Shown one piece after another: positions 33,976 to 42,671 of a DNA stretch of 43,588 nt. A program made the position numbers and the translations under genes. Source of the DNA: Deltaproteobacteria bacterium (GTDB lineage: Bacteria; Myxococcota_A; JAADFL01); the NCBI GenBank assembly GCA_013152945.1, contig JAADFL010000189.1:1-43588 (forward strand). The letters are read 5' to 3'. Numbering within the stretch: position 1 is the stretch's first letter; each line of letters begins with the position of its first letter. Below the pieces are notes generated by a model. That model searched no databases. It saw only the letters and a list, made by a program, of their open reading frames with translations, and was not told the origin of the DNA.

Positions 33976-34958
33976 GGCACATCCACGGTCTGCAACACCT
34001 TGTCCAATATATCATCCGAACTCAGGTCCCTGGCCTCGGCTTCGTACGATATAAGGAGCCTATGGCGTAACACGTCGGGTGCCATGCTCTTTACGTCCTG
34101 GGGCGTAACATAGTGACGGCCTTCCATCATGGCGTGCACCCGGGCTGCCTGGGCCAGATAGATCGTGGCCCTGGGCGATGCCCCGTAATCGACCAGGGGC
34201 TTTATATCGTCCATGCCATAGAGTCCGGGTTCCCTTGTCGCGAAAACCAGGTCGACCACATAGTCTTCCACCTTGGGGTCTATGTGCAGTTTCCACGCGG
34301 TCTTCCTGGCGTCCAGGAGATCATTCGGCGTTATTACCGGTTGTACAGCAGGCGGCGCAGGACTGGCCATTCGCCGCATTATCTCTTTTTCTTCTTCCTT
34401 GTCCGGGTAACCAATCTTGAGCTTTAACATGAAACGGTCAACCTGGGCTTCGGGCAGGGGGTAAGTCCCTTCCTGCTCGATCGGGTTCTGCGTGGCGAGA
34501 ACCAGGAACGGCTCGGGCAACGGGAACGTGGTATCCGCTATGGTTACCTGCCTCTCCTGCATCGCCTCGAGTAGTGCCGACTGGACCTTTGCAGGCGCCC
34601 TGTTTATTTCATCGGCCAGGAGCAGGTTCGTGAAAATGGGGCCCTTCTTGACCGTAAACTCACCGGTCGAAGGCCTGTACACCTCGGTTCCGAGCAAATC
34701 GGCAGGCAACAGGTCGGGAGTGAACTGTATCCTGGAAAAGCCTGTATCCACTGCAGCAGCAACAGTCTTTACCGCGGTAGTCTTGGCCAAACCCGGCACT
34801 CCCTCCAGCAGGACATGTCCGTCGGCAATGAGCCCCAGCATCAGCCGATCCACCATGCTTCCCTGGCCCACTATCACCTTGGCCACCTCTTCTCGAACCC
34901 TGTTGATCTTTTCCGCTTGCTCCTGCACTTCCCTGGCAAGGTTTTCTTCAGCACTCAT
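33972..34958 (-). CDS. MoxR-family AAA+ ATPase
   Basis: 328 residues. Walker A EGVPGLAKTTAVKTVA, Walker B LLADEINRAPAKVQSALLEA, and the sensor stretch VLATQNPIEQEGTYPLPEAQ are diagnostic of MoxR. The C-terminal lid includes RHYVTPQDVKSMAPDVLRHR. Chaperone-like ATPase that acts on VWA-domain proteins; here the clients are probably DUF58, BatA and BatB. Start ATG 34958, 49 nt after the TlpA-fusion gene. Confidence 0.96.
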   Translation of the reverse strand: MSAEENLAREVQEQAEKINRVREEVAKVIVGQGSMVDRLMLGLIADGHVLLEGVPGLAKTTAVKTVAAAVDTGFSRIQFTPDLLPADLLGTEVYRPSTGEFTVKKGPIFTNLLLADEINRAPAKVQSALLEAMQERQVTIADTTFPLPEPFLVLATQNPIEQEGTYPLPEAQVDRFMLKLKIGYPDKEEEKEIMRRMASPAPPAVQPVITPNDLLDARKTAWKLHIDPKVEDYVVDLVFATREPGLYGMDDIKPLVDYGASPRATIYLAQAARVHAMMEGRHYVTPQDVKSMAPDVLRHRLLISYEAEARDLSSDDILDKVLQTVDVP

Positions 34959-35007
34959 CTGATTTCACCTCCCGGCCGGTCGAACCCTGTGAGCCGAACC
35001 TTTTCAG

Positions 35008-36420
35008 TCAATATTCCTCGTCACGTTTCCTCTTCATTTCCGACAACCTGGTTTCGAAACCTCTCAACCACCTCTCCAACTCCTCCTTGGAAGGCTTCTT
35101 ACCGCCATATTTCACTTGCTCCAACAGCCCATCCAGATCTTGATCATGCATAGCGTCTTCCCCGAAACCAAGTGAGTTCATTTCCTTGACAGATTCCAGC
35201 AAACCCAGCGCATTACCGTCCAACAGGTGCTTCCTGGCTTGCTTCAGGTTTCTGTCCAACACTTCCACCGGATCGAGTTCTACTTTTGCTCCACCATCCT
35301 GTCTCTTCCTCTTTCTCCTGTTTTTTGTCACCAACAGACCGCCGATCGCAAGCAACAAGATAGCACCCATTACAGCCGAGAGCTGCAAAATATCCATTCC
35401 AAGAAAGGTCCGTTCTTCAACTTTTACGGCCGGACCCTTGATTCTTGTTGTCACCCGTTTTCCATCGAGCAATGGAGTATAGGATAGTTGAACCGGATCC
35501 AAGTCGAACTCCCCGGTTTTCTCGGCCTTGAGAGCCACTTGGTAAATTATCACCTGTTTTCCGCCCGAACTCGAGGATGAGGCATGGACATTCAAGAGGC
35601 GGATTCCTTCCGGGGGCTTGAGACTGGGCGGATGCAGTATGTAGTCCTTGATTTCACCTGTCCACTTGACCTCCACCAGCAAGTTGAAAGTTTGACCCAG
35701 GTAAACCTCGGCACTGTCCAATCTTGCCTCTGCGGTCGGGGGCTCGATCCCCTTGGGCAGCTCGATGGTCTTGTCGGCGCCGGCCAGGTACCTCTTTGCC
35801 GCCTGGGCCGACGGCGGCAATGCAGCCAGTAAGTCCTTGAACATGTCCTCTTGACTCGACCAATCCCTGGCTCCCCTTGTGATACCTACTATCCGGCCTG
35901 CCGGATCGATTATAAAACTGGTGGGTACACTAAAGGCATTGTACATGGAGGCAGCCTTACCGCCCTTGTCAACGAGCACGGTAAAACCTATGGAATCAAC
36001 ATTTACGACCTTCCTTACCGCATCAGTAGAGTCGGAAAGAGCAACGCCGACGATATCCAGACCTTTCTTTTCCATGGTCTCGTGTAACTTCTCCAGGCTG
36101 GGCAACTCGGACAGGCACGGGCCGCACCAAGGAGCCCAGAAAGTCAAGAGAACCCAACGGCCGTGGTGGCCGGACAATGGAGCTTTTCTCCCTGACAAGT
36201 CTTCCAGTGAAAAATCAGGGGCATCAATGGCAGGACTCAAAGGCTGCACGTCATTGTTCTTCAGTATGGAAGGAATCTGTTCTAGTGACGCCTTGCCGGC
36301 GCCTGGGAAAAATGCGAGCGTACTCACCATGGTCAGCATGGACATGCTCAGCCTAAACTTGCCCGGCCCGGAGAAGGAAAGGCAGCGACCAGGTTCTGTT
36401 CCGGTTCTGCTATAAACCAT
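35008..36420 (-). CDS. TlpA-like thioredoxin fused to BatD-like domain
   Basis: 470 residues, three modules. After a signal or anchor (hydrophobic part about 25-42) comes a TlpA/ResA-type redoxin domain (about 62-205) with the active site WCGPC (Cys99, Cys102), and SVPTSFIIDPAGRIVGI carrying the cis-Pro. Then an Ig-like domain (about 228-335) of the BatD type, a membrane segment at 342-364 and a basic, helical cytoplasmic tail of 105 residues. Start ATG 36420 with GGAGAG about 10 nt upstream; an internal ATG at codon 26 would give a shorter signal. I know of TlpA proteins and of BatD, but not of this fusion as a standard Bat component. Confidence 0.88.
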   Translation of the reverse strand: MVYSRTGTEPGRCLSFSGPGKFRLSMSMLTMVSTLAFFPGAGKASLEQIPSILKNNDVQPLSPAIDAPDFSLEDLSGRKAPLSGHHGRWVLLTFWAPWCGPCLSELPSLEKLHETMEKKGLDIVGVALSDSTDAVRKVVNVDSIGFTVLVDKGGKAASMYNAFSVPTSFIIDPAGRIVGITRGARDWSSQEDMFKDLLAALPPSAQAAKRYLAGADKTIELPKGIEPPTAEARLDSAEVYLGQTFNLLVEVKWTGEIKDYILHPPSLKPPEGIRLLNVHASSSSSGGKQVIIYQVALKAEKTGEFDLDPVQLSYTPLLDGKRVTTRIKGPAVKVEERTFLGMDILQLSAVMGAILLLAIGGLLVTKNRRKRKRQDGGAKVELDPVEVLDRNLKQARKHLLDGNALGLLESVKEMNSLGFGEDAMHDQDLDGLLEQVKYGGKKPSKEELERWLRGFETRLSEMKRKRDEEY

Positions 36421-36586
36421 TCATGCACAACTCTCCACGGTGTTCAAAACCATCCGGCAAGGGATTTTATTCCCACTGAGATAATATTTTCAGTAACAAA
36501 ATCGCGTGTTCCGTCAAATCACAAGGGAGATTTTCAAAACACCTGCTTCACCCGGCCCTTTGAAACCAATAACACCCGAGAACTTG

Positions 36587-36606
36587 GAGCCGTTGATTCG
36601 CGGCTC
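36587..36606 (-). terminator. Hairpin after Ser/Thr kinase gene
   Basis: GAGCCG / CGGCTC with an 8-nt loop, 9 nt after the kinase stop on the minus strand; no T-run. Weak terminator candidate separating the kinase from the Bat block. The gap 36421-36615 also contains GGGATTTTATTCCC. Confidence 0.35.
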
Positions 36607-36615
36607 TTAAGATAG

Positions 36616-37974
36616 CTAATTTGCGGCCGGCCGGGCCTGTCCTGTCTGCACGGAGCCCTGTCCCGGCCGGTTGTGTGTCGTTTCCGGCCCGGGCTTTGCG
36701 GCCAAAACCAGGATCAGGGTTGCCAATAGGCCGACTACGGTAGCTACCAGTATTGCGATGGCAGCCTTGAGCTTGATGTCACCCGAAAGGCCTCCTGTGG
36801 GATCACCTTGTTCTTCTTGCAATGACCGGGGGCCGGCTTGTCCGGCCGTTTCATTTATTCCATCTGTCTCGGGCTTTACCAGCCCCGAAGCAGACTTCAG
36901 GTCCTCAAGTGCCTTGACCTTTTCGTTGAGTGAGCTTGATTCGCCGGAAAGCGAACTGATAGACCAGTCGGAATCAGTCAGTCTCTTGCTGATATCGCTC
37001 GATTCTTCGAGCATTCCCGGATAGGGCCTCCTGCCCTTGAACACGGATTCCATGTGCTCTGCAAGCGCCAGGTGATGGCCGGGCAACCTTCTTTCGGCCA
37101 GGAAAGACTCGAGTTCTCCCTGCAACTCCCTTGCAGTCGAGAACCTGTCGCCAGGCTCTTTTTCAAGGGTCCGCATGATTATCTTTTCCAATTCCACCGG
37201 GAAAGAGGGCTCTATTTCAGTCGGAGGCAGGACCTCACCCTCCACTATGCTCTTCAAGGTCAACAATTCACTCGACATTTTGTAGAGCCTCTGACCGGTC
37301 ACCGCCTCGTACAAAATGATACCAAGCGAGAAGATATCGGACCTCCTGTCGAGTTCCTTGCCCAGGGCCTGCTCCGGGGACATGTACGAATACTTGCCCT
37401 TTAACACGCCGGACTTGGTCTTGAAAATCTGGCTCTGGGCCTTTGCTATTCCAAAATCGGCAACCTTGACCGCGCCGTCGTACGAGATCAACAAATTCTG
37501 TGGAGAAACATCTCGATGAACTATGTTCAAGGGATTTCCGTCATTGTCCGTCATCTCATGAGCATAATGCAGGCCGGCACATGCATCGCAGATGATTCTT
37601 ACCCCCAATTCCAGGGGAAGACCCTTGCCCGCGTTCCGATCGGTACGCAGCAATCTGTGGAGGTCGCAACCTGAAATATATTCCATGGCCAAAAAGTACG
37701 AATTTCCTTCCCTTCCCACATCGAAAATCTGCACTATGTTTGGATGGTTCAACCTGGCCGCCAGCGCCGCCTCGTCCAGGAACATGGCTACGAAATCCTT
37801 GTGGTCCGCGTACTGAGGCAGAATTCTCTTAACCACCACCTCTTTGTCGAATCTGGCCTGACCTGTCTGGCGGGCGAGGAATATCTCGGCCATACCGCCT
37901 GTGGCTATTCTGCGAACAAGACGATAACGCCCGAATTTCTCTTCTTTTGCTTCTATAATCTGCTTTCCCATCAT
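36616..37974 (-). CDS. Eukaryotic-type Ser/Thr protein kinase, membrane-anchored
   Basis: 452 residues. The kinase domain (about 16-295) is complete: Gly loop ATGGMAEIFLA, Lys49 in VVVKRIL, catalytic HRDVSPQN (His153-Arg-Asp155), DFG 173-175 in VADFGIAKA, activation segment GKYSYMSPEQALG. A Ser-rich juxtamembrane linker precedes one membrane segment (about 405-430) and a short Pro/Gly-rich periplasmic tail without PASTA repeats. Two adjacent ATG codons (37974, 37971) and no Shine-Dalgarno; the promoter at 37980-38009 would start transcription at the first ATG. Located upstream of the Bat block in the same direction; a functional link is only suggested by position. Confidence 0.95.
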   Translation of the reverse strand: MMGKQIIEAKEEKFGRYRLVRRIATGGMAEIFLARQTGQARFDKEVVVKRILPQYADHKDFVAMFLDEAALAARLNHPNIVQIFDVGREGNSYFLAMEYISGCDLHRLLRTDRNAGKGLPLELGVRIICDACAGLHYAHEMTDNDGNPLNIVHRDVSPQNLLISYDGAVKVADFGIAKAQSQIFKTKSGVLKGKYSYMSPEQALGKELDRRSDIFSLGIILYEAVTGQRLYKMSSELLTLKSIVEGEVLPPTEIEPSFPVELEKIIMRTLEKEPGDRFSTARELQGELESFLAERRLPGHHLALAEHMESVFKGRRPYPGMLEESSDISKRLTDSDWSISSLSGESSSLNEKVKALEDLKSASGLVKPETDGINETAGQAGPRSLQEEQGDPTGGLSGDIKLKAAIAILVATVVGLLATLILVLAAKPGPETTHNRPGQGSVQTGQARPAAN

Positions 37975-37979
37975 TTTTC

Positions 37980-38009
37980 AGTGTACGTTTTTACCCGGGC
38001 TGTTGTCAA
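37980..38009 (-). promoter_or_regulatory. Candidate promoter for kinase gene (leaderless mRNA)
   Basis: Minus strand: perfect TTGACA (38009-38004), 18-nt spacer, TACACT (37985-37980). The start at the usual 6-7 nt beyond the -10 falls on the ATG at 37974. Confidence 0.55.
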
Positions 38010-38227
38010 CTTCTGATGGAAAACGAGTACGATCATGGATAACACCGGTTTCAGGCAGGCTGAATTTTCATTATACAGCTTTGTAAAAAGCCGCGGACGA
38101 ACCATGGATCTTAATCTTGTGAATTGGTCGGGAAGGCTGGAAAAAAGTTTGAAATGTATTGTTCCATGAGAAGTCACTCTCGACTATTAACTAAGCCACA
38201 ACATCTAAAATTATTGATTTTGTCTTC
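38010..38227. other. Intergenic stretch between divergent kinase and GAF genes
   Basis: No gene or clear structure seen between the two divergent promoters. Confidence 0.4.
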
Positions 38228-38257
38228 TTGACTGGCGGTTGCTCTCTCTGGTACAAG
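38228..38257 (+). promoter_or_regulatory. Candidate promoter for GAF-domain gene
   Basis: TTGACT (38228-38233), 18-nt spacer, TACAAG (38252-38257); start near 38264, about 31 nt before the ATG. Confidence 0.4.
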
Positions 38258-38294
38258 CAAAATGCATGTAATTGGAATTGCTTTGGAGGGAAGT

Positions 38295-39455
38295 ATGGCT
38301 TTCTTTGAAGTTTTTATACCTGCTGGAGGCACGACTTCGGTCAATGTTACTCTCACTATTGAAGCGCCTAGTTGGATTGCCGCATTAAAATCAGGTCTCC
38401 AAAAAATCGGCGATCAGGGTAACACGATCAAAAATATCATGGTCGATATCAAAGAGGACAAGAGCATCCACGTGTCTCACCCAAAGTCGGGCAGGGTATT
38501 CAAGATAAAGGAAATATCGGCTGAAGAAGCAGCCAAGAAAGGAGAACAGGCGCAAGCCGCTCCAAAACCGGCGCCAAAGCCAGAGGCCAAGGTTCCCACT
38601 GCACCGGAACCCGCGCCGAAACCGCAGCCCAAGCCGGAGCCCAAACCCGCGCCGAAACCACAGCCCAAACCGGAACCCAAACCCGCGCCGAAACCACAGC
38701 CCAAACCGGAACCCAAACCCGCGCCGAAACCGCAGCCCAAGCCGGAGCCCAAACCCGCGCCGAAACCGCAACCCAAGCCGGAGCCCAAACCCGCGCCGAA
38801 ACCGCAACCCAAGCCGGAGCCCAAACCCGCGCCGAAACCGCAGCCCAAGCCGGCACCGGTTCAGAGTGAAGCAAATCAGGGCAAGATAACCCGGGAAATA
38901 ACCACTACCAACCTGCCGGAAATAACCGAGAAGATCGGAAGGGATGAAAAATACGAAGAGTTCAATGCAGAGGAGGTCCTGGCTGAAGTGTTTGAAAAGG
39001 TAATGGATCTTTACTTGATGAGCCGGGAGGAAGCTATTGATTTCATAATGGACTTGACACTGGACAAGGTAAAAGCCGAGGCAGGGTCTATTGTAATCGC
39101 TGATATCAATGCAGGGGACATGTACTTTGCAACTGCAAGAGGACCGGTTGCCGAACAAGTTGTAAAATTCCGAATGCCCATGGGGCAGGGAATTGTCGGG
39201 TTCTCTGTCCAGGAGGGTGTGGGCCTCGCAGTGTCTGAAGTGAACAAGGACCCGCGTTTCTTCAAGGACATCAGCGATAAGACAGGTTTTGAGACAAGGA
39301 GTCTTCTATGCGCTCCTTTGGAAACCCAGGGGAGGTGTTTTGGCGCCATCGAACTCGTGAACAAGACCGGCAGCGACAGGTTCAGCCAGCAGGAATTGAA
39401 CGTAGTGCTCTTCTTGGGAGCAAAACTTGCAGAGTACATGCTGTCTATCGAGTAG
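38295..39455 (+). CDS. GAF-domain protein with conserved N-terminal module and Pro-Lys-rich linker
   Basis: 386 residues, cytoplasmic. ATG 38295 has GGAGGG 4 nt upstream, which excludes the ATG at 38262. Residues 1-75 form a compact module (start [20 protein letters not shown], then [11 protein letters not shown] and [16 protein letters not shown]) without an obvious named family. Residues about 88-195 are a linker with a 12-residue repeat [13 protein letters not shown] helical stretch leads into a GAF domain (about 245-386: [60 protein letters not shown]), which usually binds small ligands. No output domain is attached, so it may signal through protein contacts. The stop overlaps the next start (TAGTG). 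Confidence 0.85.
   Translation: MAFFEVFIPAGGTTSVNVTLTIEAPSWIAALKSGLQKIGDQGNTIKNIMVDIKEDKSIHVSHPKSGRVFKIKEISAEEAAKKGEQAQAAPKPAPKPEAKVPTAPEPAPKPQPKPEPKPAPKPQPKPEPKPAPKPQPKPEPKPAPKPQPKPEPKPAPKPQPKPEPKPAPKPQPKPEPKPAPKPQPKPAPVQSEANQGKITREITTTNLPEITEKIGRDEKYEEFNAEEVLAEVFEKVMDLYLMSREEAIDFIMDLTLDKVKAEAGSIVIADINAGDMYFATARGPVAEQVVKFRMPMGQGIVGFSVQEGVGLAVSEVNKDPRFFKDISDKTGFETRSLLCAPLETQGRCFGAIELVNKTGSDRFSQQELNVVLFLGAKLAEYMLSIE
38610..38851 (+). repeat. 36-bp tandem repeat encoding Pro-Lys linker
   Basis: Six full 36-bp units from 38610 to 38825 plus a partial seventh. Units differ only at a few third-codon positions (cag/caa, cca/ccg, gag/gaa). They produce long shadow open frames on the other strand. 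Confidence 0.92.
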
Positions 39456-40063
39456 TGGCCTCCAGGACGCTTCTATTTAAAGATTTTCAAGCAGCCTTCA
39501 TTTTCGTGTTGGCTTTGTTTCTCGGAATGCCTGCAGCAAGCCAAAAAGTGTACAAATGGCGCGACAAGCAGGGAAAATTGCATTTTACGGACAATATCGA
39601 GGAAGTCCCTGAACCCTTCAGAAGCAGGTTTCTAAGACAGGATGAACTGGAGGATCTGAAAAAAGGCGCCTCGATGAACAGCGGCCAAACTCCCGCCCCT
39701 TCCTCCGGTCAAAGAGAAAATCAAAAGACATATCAAAATCCAAGGTACGCAAAGCCACCGGCCTACAAAGGTCCAAGTACGGAAGAAACACAAAAGTTAT
39801 ACTGGCAATCAGAGGTTAGCCGCTGGAAACATGAGCTGGAATCTTCAGGTAGGAAATACTCCAAGATGAAAAAAAATTACGACAACCTGATGCGGAGGTT
39901 CAGGGAGACTCACGCCATAGCCCGACGAAACGAGGCTGAAAAATTGAAGAAAAAAATGGACCGGGTCAAACAAAGGATGGACTTGGCCGAAAAAATGCTG
40001 AAGCATGTGTTACCGGACAGGGCACGCAAGGAAGGCGTGCCTCCCGGGTGGCTAAGGCAATAA
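39455..40063 (+). CDS. DUF4124-type exported protein
   Basis: 202 residues from GTG 39455, which overlaps the preceding stop by one base (TAGTG); the open frame before it lies inside the GAF gene. Signal peptide to about residue 28 (FIFVLALFLGMPAAS). Directly after cleavage is the DUF4124 motif, VYKWRDKQGKLHFTDNIEEV. A polar linker follows, then a highly charged coiled coil (about 120-190, RRFRETHAIARRNEAEKLKK). Periplasmic; function of the family unknown. Translationally coupled to the GAF protein. Confidence 0.82.
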   Translation: MASRTLLFKDFQAAFIFVLALFLGMPAASQKVYKWRDKQGKLHFTDNIEEVPEPFRSRFLRQDELEDLKKGASMNSGQTPAPSSGQRENQKTYQNPRYAKPPAYKGPSTEETQKLYWQSEVSRWKHELESSGRKYSKMKKNYDNLMRRFRETHAIARRNEAEKLKKKMDRVKQRMDLAEKMLKHVLPDRARKEGVPPGWLRQ

Positions 40064-40099
40064 AATATTTTATTTTTAGGCAATGCCAAAACATTTTCC

Positions 40100-40123
40100 A
40101 AAGTGAATGGGTTTCTTCACTTT
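40100..40123. terminator. Hairpin between convergent genes
   Basis: Perfect 8-bp stem AAAGTGAA / TTCACTTT with an 8-nt loop, followed on the plus strand by GCTTATTTT. Lies 37 nt after the DUF4124 stop and 92 nt beyond the aroC stop; could serve either strand. Confidence 0.5.
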
Positions 40124-40214
40124 GCTTATTTTCCCCGGCCCTTTTACCTCGGCGCGAACGGCCATTGCAATATTTCAAGCTTCCCAGCCCAATTACATGT
40201 TATTCGAATAAATT

Positions 40215-41318
40215 CTAACCTACGTTCCTGTTTGGGGCCATCCCTGTTTCAAGCTTCCGTGCTTCTTGGAGCATAATGAAATCCGCGAGCACGAGACATA
40301 CCATTGCCTCTGCCACAGGAACCAGCCTCGGCACGATACATGGATCGTGCCTGCCTTTTACGCTCAGCTCGACTTTTTTACCATCGGAGTCCACTGTGTC
40401 CTGCGTTTTCGAAATAGAAGGCGTCGGTTTCACGGCGGTTCTTACAACAATGACATCTCCATTGGAAATACCTCCGAGAATGCCCCCGGAGTGATTCGTC
40501 TTGAACCTGCCAGGGGCCTCCAGTTGATCATTGGACGAGGCGCCTGTCTTTCGGGCCAGATCAAAGCCGTCACCAATTTCCACACCCTTTACAGCGCCTA
40601 TTGAAAACAGGGCCGCACCCAGTCTTGCATCCAGCTTGTCGAACACAGGCTCACCAAGACCGGGCTGTACTCCAAAGGCCCTTACTTCAACTATGCCCCC
40701 GAGCGAATCACCCTTGGCAGCGGTTTCTTTGATAGCCTTCTTCATTTTTTTTGAAGCCACGGGATCCGGGCACGGAAAAGTTAATGCATGTATTTTCGTC
40801 CACTCTTCTTTAATACCCGGTAACGCGGCGACGATTCCACCGATTTCCTTGATGCAACCCGCAACTTCAATCTTCCGGCTTGCCAGGACGAGACGGGCTA
40901 TTGCGCCTGCCGCAACACGGGCGACTGTTTCACGGCCCGAGGATCTTCCACCACCACGCCAATCCCTGAATCCGAATTTTTTCTCCCATGTCCAGTCTGC
41001 ATGCCCGGGTCTGAAAACATTCTTGATCTGTTCATAATCGGAGGGCTGCGCCCCCTGGTTACGGACCAGAACCGCGACAGGAGCGCCTGTGGTTCTTCCC
41101 CGGAAGACGCCCGAAACTATTTCCACCAGGTCCCTTTCATTCCTTCCGGAGGAAACATTACTCGTTCCAGGTCTCCTGCGGTCCATATCTCCTTGTATCT
41201 TTTCTTCCGATAATTCAATGCCGGAAGGTACACCGTCCACTACTGCACCAATCAATGGCCCGTGGCTTTCGCCGAAAGTAGTCACTTTAAATAATGTCCC
41301 AAAAGAATTGAAACTCAT
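40215..41318 (-). CDS. aroC: Chorismate synthase
   Basis: Converts 5-enolpyruvylshikimate 3-phosphate to chorismate using reduced FMN, the last step of the shikimate pathway. 367 residues, normal length. Signatures: TTFGESHGPLIGAVVDGVPS at the N-terminus, DMDRRRPGTS, GGGRSSGRETVARVAAGAIA, GGILGGISNGDVI and the C-terminal RHDPCIVPRLVPVAEAM. GGAG is 7 nt before ATG 41318. No other aro gene is in the window. Divergent from the small gene at 41460. Confidence 0.97.
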   Translation of the reverse strand: MSFNSFGTLFKVTTFGESHGPLIGAVVDGVPSGIELSEEKIQGDMDRRRPGTSNVSSGRNERDLVEIVSGVFRGRTTGAPVAVLVRNQGAQPSDYEQIKNVFRPGHADWTWEKKFGFRDWRGGGRSSGRETVARVAAGAIARLVLASRKIEVAGCIKEIGGIVAALPGIKEEWTKIHALTFPCPDPVASKKMKKAIKETAAKGDSLGGIVEVRAFGVQPGLGEPVFDKLDARLGAALFSIGAVKGVEIGDGFDLARKTGASSNDQLEAPGRFKTNHSGGILGGISNGDVIVVRTAVKPTPSISKTQDTVDSDGKKVELSVKGRHDPCIVPRLVPVAEAMVCLVLADFIMLQEARKLETGMAPNRNVG

Positions 41319-41402
41319 CTAATTGCTCCACGAAGCATACGCCTATTCCAAAGAGTACAACTAACACCGAATTTCACCATGGTCCAGGGACAAAAGCAAA
41401 TA

Positions 41403-41431
41403 TTGACATCAGCCGTCATCAGGCTTAAAAA
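41403..41431 (+). promoter_or_regulatory. Candidate sigma-70-type promoter
   Basis: Perfect TTGACA (41403-41408), exactly 17 nt, TAAAAA (41426-41431). Start near 41438, 22-nt leader containing GAGGA 6 nt before GTG 41460. Confidence 0.6.
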
Positions 41432-41459
41432 GAAAAAAATTATGGAATGAGGACGGAAA

Positions 41460-41753
41460 GTGGGTCGAAAAGGCATAGGAGAACCGGAAGGCAGGGTCCT
41501 GGTATTGCCGGAAGGAAATTTCGAGAAAGAACTCGTACAAGCTGCCGCCGGCGAGAACCTGGCACACCTATTGAAGAAACTCCTTGAAAAAGAACCTTTC
41601 GAACTGAACGAACAGGAACGCAAGGCCCTTGGCAAGGAGCTTTTCGACTTGGATATCTCAAGGGCCAAGATATTGGACAATTTGCAATGGATCGATGTAT
41701 TCATGTCTTTTGTCATGAATGGCAGGTCATCAATCAGATTGCGGGATCTTTGA
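41460..41753 (+). CDS. Small hypothetical protein, 97 residues
   Basis: Start GTG 41460 with GAGGA (41449-41453) and a good promoter upstream. Acidic, mostly helical, no membrane segment: ENLAHLLKKLLEKEPFELNE and DISRAKILDNLQWIDVFMSF. No family is recognised. It precedes the TPR membrane protein by 36 nt in the same reading frame. The promoter and ribosome binding site make it a probable real gene. Confidence 0.65.
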   Translation: MGRKGIGEPEGRVLVLPEGNFEKELVQAAAGENLAHLLKKLLEKEPFELNEQERKALGKELFDLDISRAKILDNLQWIDVFMSFVMNGRSSIRLRDL

Positions 41754-41789
41754 ACCCGGGACTTGAACCGGTATACGCGGAGGGAACGA

Positions 41790-42671
41790 ATGGACCGTGG
41801 TTTGATATTATCCACCTTGCCGTGGATAGGGGCCGGTCTTTTTTTAATAATCTTTTCATTTACTCTCCTTTTCAGAAACAAAGCCAGGAAGGTAAAGGCT
41901 GCCGGTTTGTTGGGGCGGGAAATAGATATAAGCAAGAGTGATCCGCGTTTCGCCCTGGACAACCTGGACGACGATGAATCACTCGCTATGTCTGCCAAGA
42001 GCGTAAAAACAAGGCCCAGAACTTTGAAAGAAATAATTACCCTTCCTGATTCCAGGTCGAGCAAGGAGCTGTCAAAGGCAATCGACAAAATCCATAATAA
42101 GCCTCGAACCGAAGACGCCTTTGAACAACTTGGCCTGGCCCTTGCTCATATCGGTCTTATACATTCAGCCGCCCTGGCGTTCAGACGCGCAGTCGAGTAC
42201 CACTCGTCTTCGAATTCGTACTATTATCTGGGCCTGTGCTTCAAATCCATGGGAAAGACAAGGTGGGCCATCGAATCGCTCAAGGCCTCCATAAACTGTC
42301 ACCGGGGATTTGCAGCAGCCCATTCCCTGCTTGGTTATCTGTACATGGAGGAGGAAGATCTTTCAGAGGCTGCCGTGCACCTTGCCCGGGCCATGTCTCT
42401 CGACCCGGAGCGTCCCGAACCGCATCTTGGCCTAGCCTGGATTCATTCCACGAGAAACGAGGTTGCCGACTCCGAGTTCGAGCTGGAAGCCGTAACACTT
42501 TGCGGCGATGAATGGCTCGATGCCGCACAGATGGTCAAGGCGGGTGTAAGACCGGCCAAGCTCCTGGATTGGAGCCATGCATTCTACAATCCCGTACAAG
42601 GTGAAAATAATCAGTCCGGACGTCACCCCCTGTACGTGCCAGCGTCCAAGCGCAGAACGGCACGGGCCTAG
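41790..42671 (+). CDS. Membrane-anchored TPR protein
   Basis: 293 residues from ATG 41790, chosen because GGAGGG lies 5 nt upstream; the frame extends to a TTG at 41763. One N-terminal membrane segment (about 5-27), so the bulk may be cytoplasmic given the basic residues after the segment. A disordered linker leads to about four TPR units at 110-250 (FEQLGLALAHIGLIHSAALA, YYYLGLCFKSMGKTRWAIES, LLGYLYMEEEDLSEAAVHLA). Interaction scaffold; partners unknown. Likely co-transcribed with the 97-residue gene. Confidence 0.82.
   Translation: MDRGLILSTLPWIGAGLFLIIFSFTLLFRNKARKVKAAGLLGREIDISKSDPRFALDNLDDDESLAMSAKSVKTRPRTLKEIITLPDSRSSKELSKAIDKIHNKPRTEDAFEQLGLALAHIGLIHSAALAFRRAVEYHSSSNSYYYLGLCFKSMGKTRWAIESLKASINCHRGFAAAHSLLGYLYMEEEDLSEAAVHLARAMSLDPERPEPHLGLAWIHSTRNEVADSEFELEAVTLCGDEWLDAAQMVKAGVRPAKLLDWSHAFYNPVQGENNQSGRHPLYVPASKRRTARA

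Noticed and set aside
24929-36420. Methanol dehydrogenase maturation operon (mox type) because of MoxR and VWA genes.
   Set aside because: No methanol dehydrogenase or cytochrome genes; the BatD, BatC and BatE-like genes fit the Bat type.
38391-39158. Phe/Gly/Arg-rich minus-strand frames across the Pro-Lys repeat.
   Set aside because: Products of the 36-bp repeat read on the other strand; no independent support.
40215-41318. Plus-strand frames across chorismate synthase (for example 40531-41037).
   Set aside because: Chorismate synthase signatures on the minus strand are unambiguous.
41751-41789. The TGA ending the 97-residue gene is in frame with the following TPR gene, so it could be a second Sec or readthrough codon.
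   Set aside because: The residues around it (RLRDL, then TRDLNRYTRR) show no Cys-like redox site, and the TPR gene has its own GGAGGG and ATG followed by a membrane segment.
41315-42088. 257-codon open frame on the minus strand opposite the small hypothetical and TPR genes.
   Set aside because: No ribosome binding site or family. The plus-strand genes have promoter, ribosome binding sites and TPR motifs; this is a shadow frame.
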